Below, in pieces: positions 63,873-64,000 of a DNA stretch of 64,000 nt. How positions within the stretch are numbered: the first letter of the stretch is position 1; each line of letters begins with the position of its first letter. The notes below the pieces were generated by a model. It did no database searches and had not been told where the DNA came from. It saw nothing but the letters and a program-made list of their open reading frames with translations. The DNA comes from Ornithinibacillus bavariensis (GTDB lineage: Bacteria; Bacillota; Bacilli; Bacillales; Amphibacillaceae), in contig NZ_BORP01000007.1 of the NCBI RefSeq assembly GCF_018333235.1, forward strand, positions 1 through 64,000. Direction: 5' to 3'. Made by a program: the position numbers and the translations under genes.

Positions 63873-64000
63873 CTAACTACGTTTACGTGCAAATATTTTT
63901 ATAGGCGTACCTACAAATCCGAATGCATCACGTATTTTATTTTCCAAAAAACGTTGGTATGAAAAATGCATCAACTCTGGTTCATTGACAAAGACTACAA
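63873..64000 (-). CDS. der: GTPase Der (EngA), C-terminal end only
   Basis: The last 41 codons of a minus-strand gene cut by the right edge. The visible end reads [20 protein letters not shown], then [20 protein letters not shown], the typical C-terminus of the KH-like domain of Der, the double-GTPase needed for 50S ribosome assembly. The position before gpsA agrees with B. subtilis. Confidence 0.9.
   Translation of the reverse strand, partial: VVFVNEPELMHFSYQRFLENKIRDAFGFVGTPIKIFARKRS

Overview
The window is a stretch of low-GC Firmicutes core chromosome. Gene content and order point to the family Bacillaceae, most like the Oceanobacillus/Virgibacillus side of the family; that genus-level guess is inference. 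The evidence is the Bacillus subtilis-type neighbourhood (rnpB-gpsB, recU-ponA, dnaD-nth, asnS-aspB-ypmB-dinG, birA-cca-bshA-mgsA-dapB, qcrABC-ypiFBA, aroABC-cheR-ndk, hepT-menG-hepS-mtrB, hbs-spoIVA, gpsA-der) together with endospore genes (spoIVA, spoVIF, sspM). The DNA is AT-rich, Shine-Dalgarno sites are strong, and TTG/GTG starts are common. There is no rRNA, tRNA, CRISPR array, transposase or prophage; the only clear RNA gene is RNase P RNA.

Left part (1-13 kb): a 7Fe ferredoxin, two small membrane proteins, glutamate dehydrogenase gdhA, an MsrA-MsrB fusion, a YqfQ/VrrA-type protein, the SbcD-SbcC nuclease pair, a divergent YolD-like gene under what looks like a LexA-controlled promoter, YozE, a Tat operon with two TatA-type subunits, and thyA-dfrA.

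13-24 kb: an NlpC/P60 cell-wall hydrolase, an HD phosphohydrolase with formate-THF ligase, a cold-shock gene with a long leader, a bpsA-bpsB type III polyketide pair, a three-gene ba3-type cytochrome oxidase operon, an M32 carboxypeptidase and a THUMP-domain rRNA methyltransferase.

24-43 kb: rnpB, gpsB, cdd, yppE, a tiny sspM gene, yppC, recU-ponA, then nth, dnaD, asnS, aspB, ypmB, dinG, birA, cca, bshA, mgsA, dapB and a MazG-type gene. These serve replication and repair, cell wall, tRNA maturation, bacillithiol and lysine/peptidoglycan precursor synthesis.

43-64 kb: ypjC, a YugP-type metallopeptidase, a short protein at the ypjB position, ypjA, the menaquinol:cytochrome c reductase qcrABC, ypiFBA, a compact shikimate cluster aroC-aroB-aroA, cheR, ndk, heptaprenyl diphosphate/menaquinone synthesis (hepS-menG-hepT), TRAP (mtrB), HU, spoIVA, yphE/yphF, spoVIF, gpsA and the 3' end of der at the right edge.

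No dramatic new system was found. The points of interest are departures from the familiar B. subtilis order, which I compared from memory (bshB1, mtrA/folE, ypoC, ypmA and the aroH-trp-hisC-tyrA block are missing from their usual places; ypjB is much shortened), the SOS-type YolD promoter next to sbcDC, an unexplained structured stretch after spoVIF, and a terminator pointing the wrong way beside dinG. Start sites were re-chosen by Shine-Dalgarno position where the longest ORF was clearly too long.
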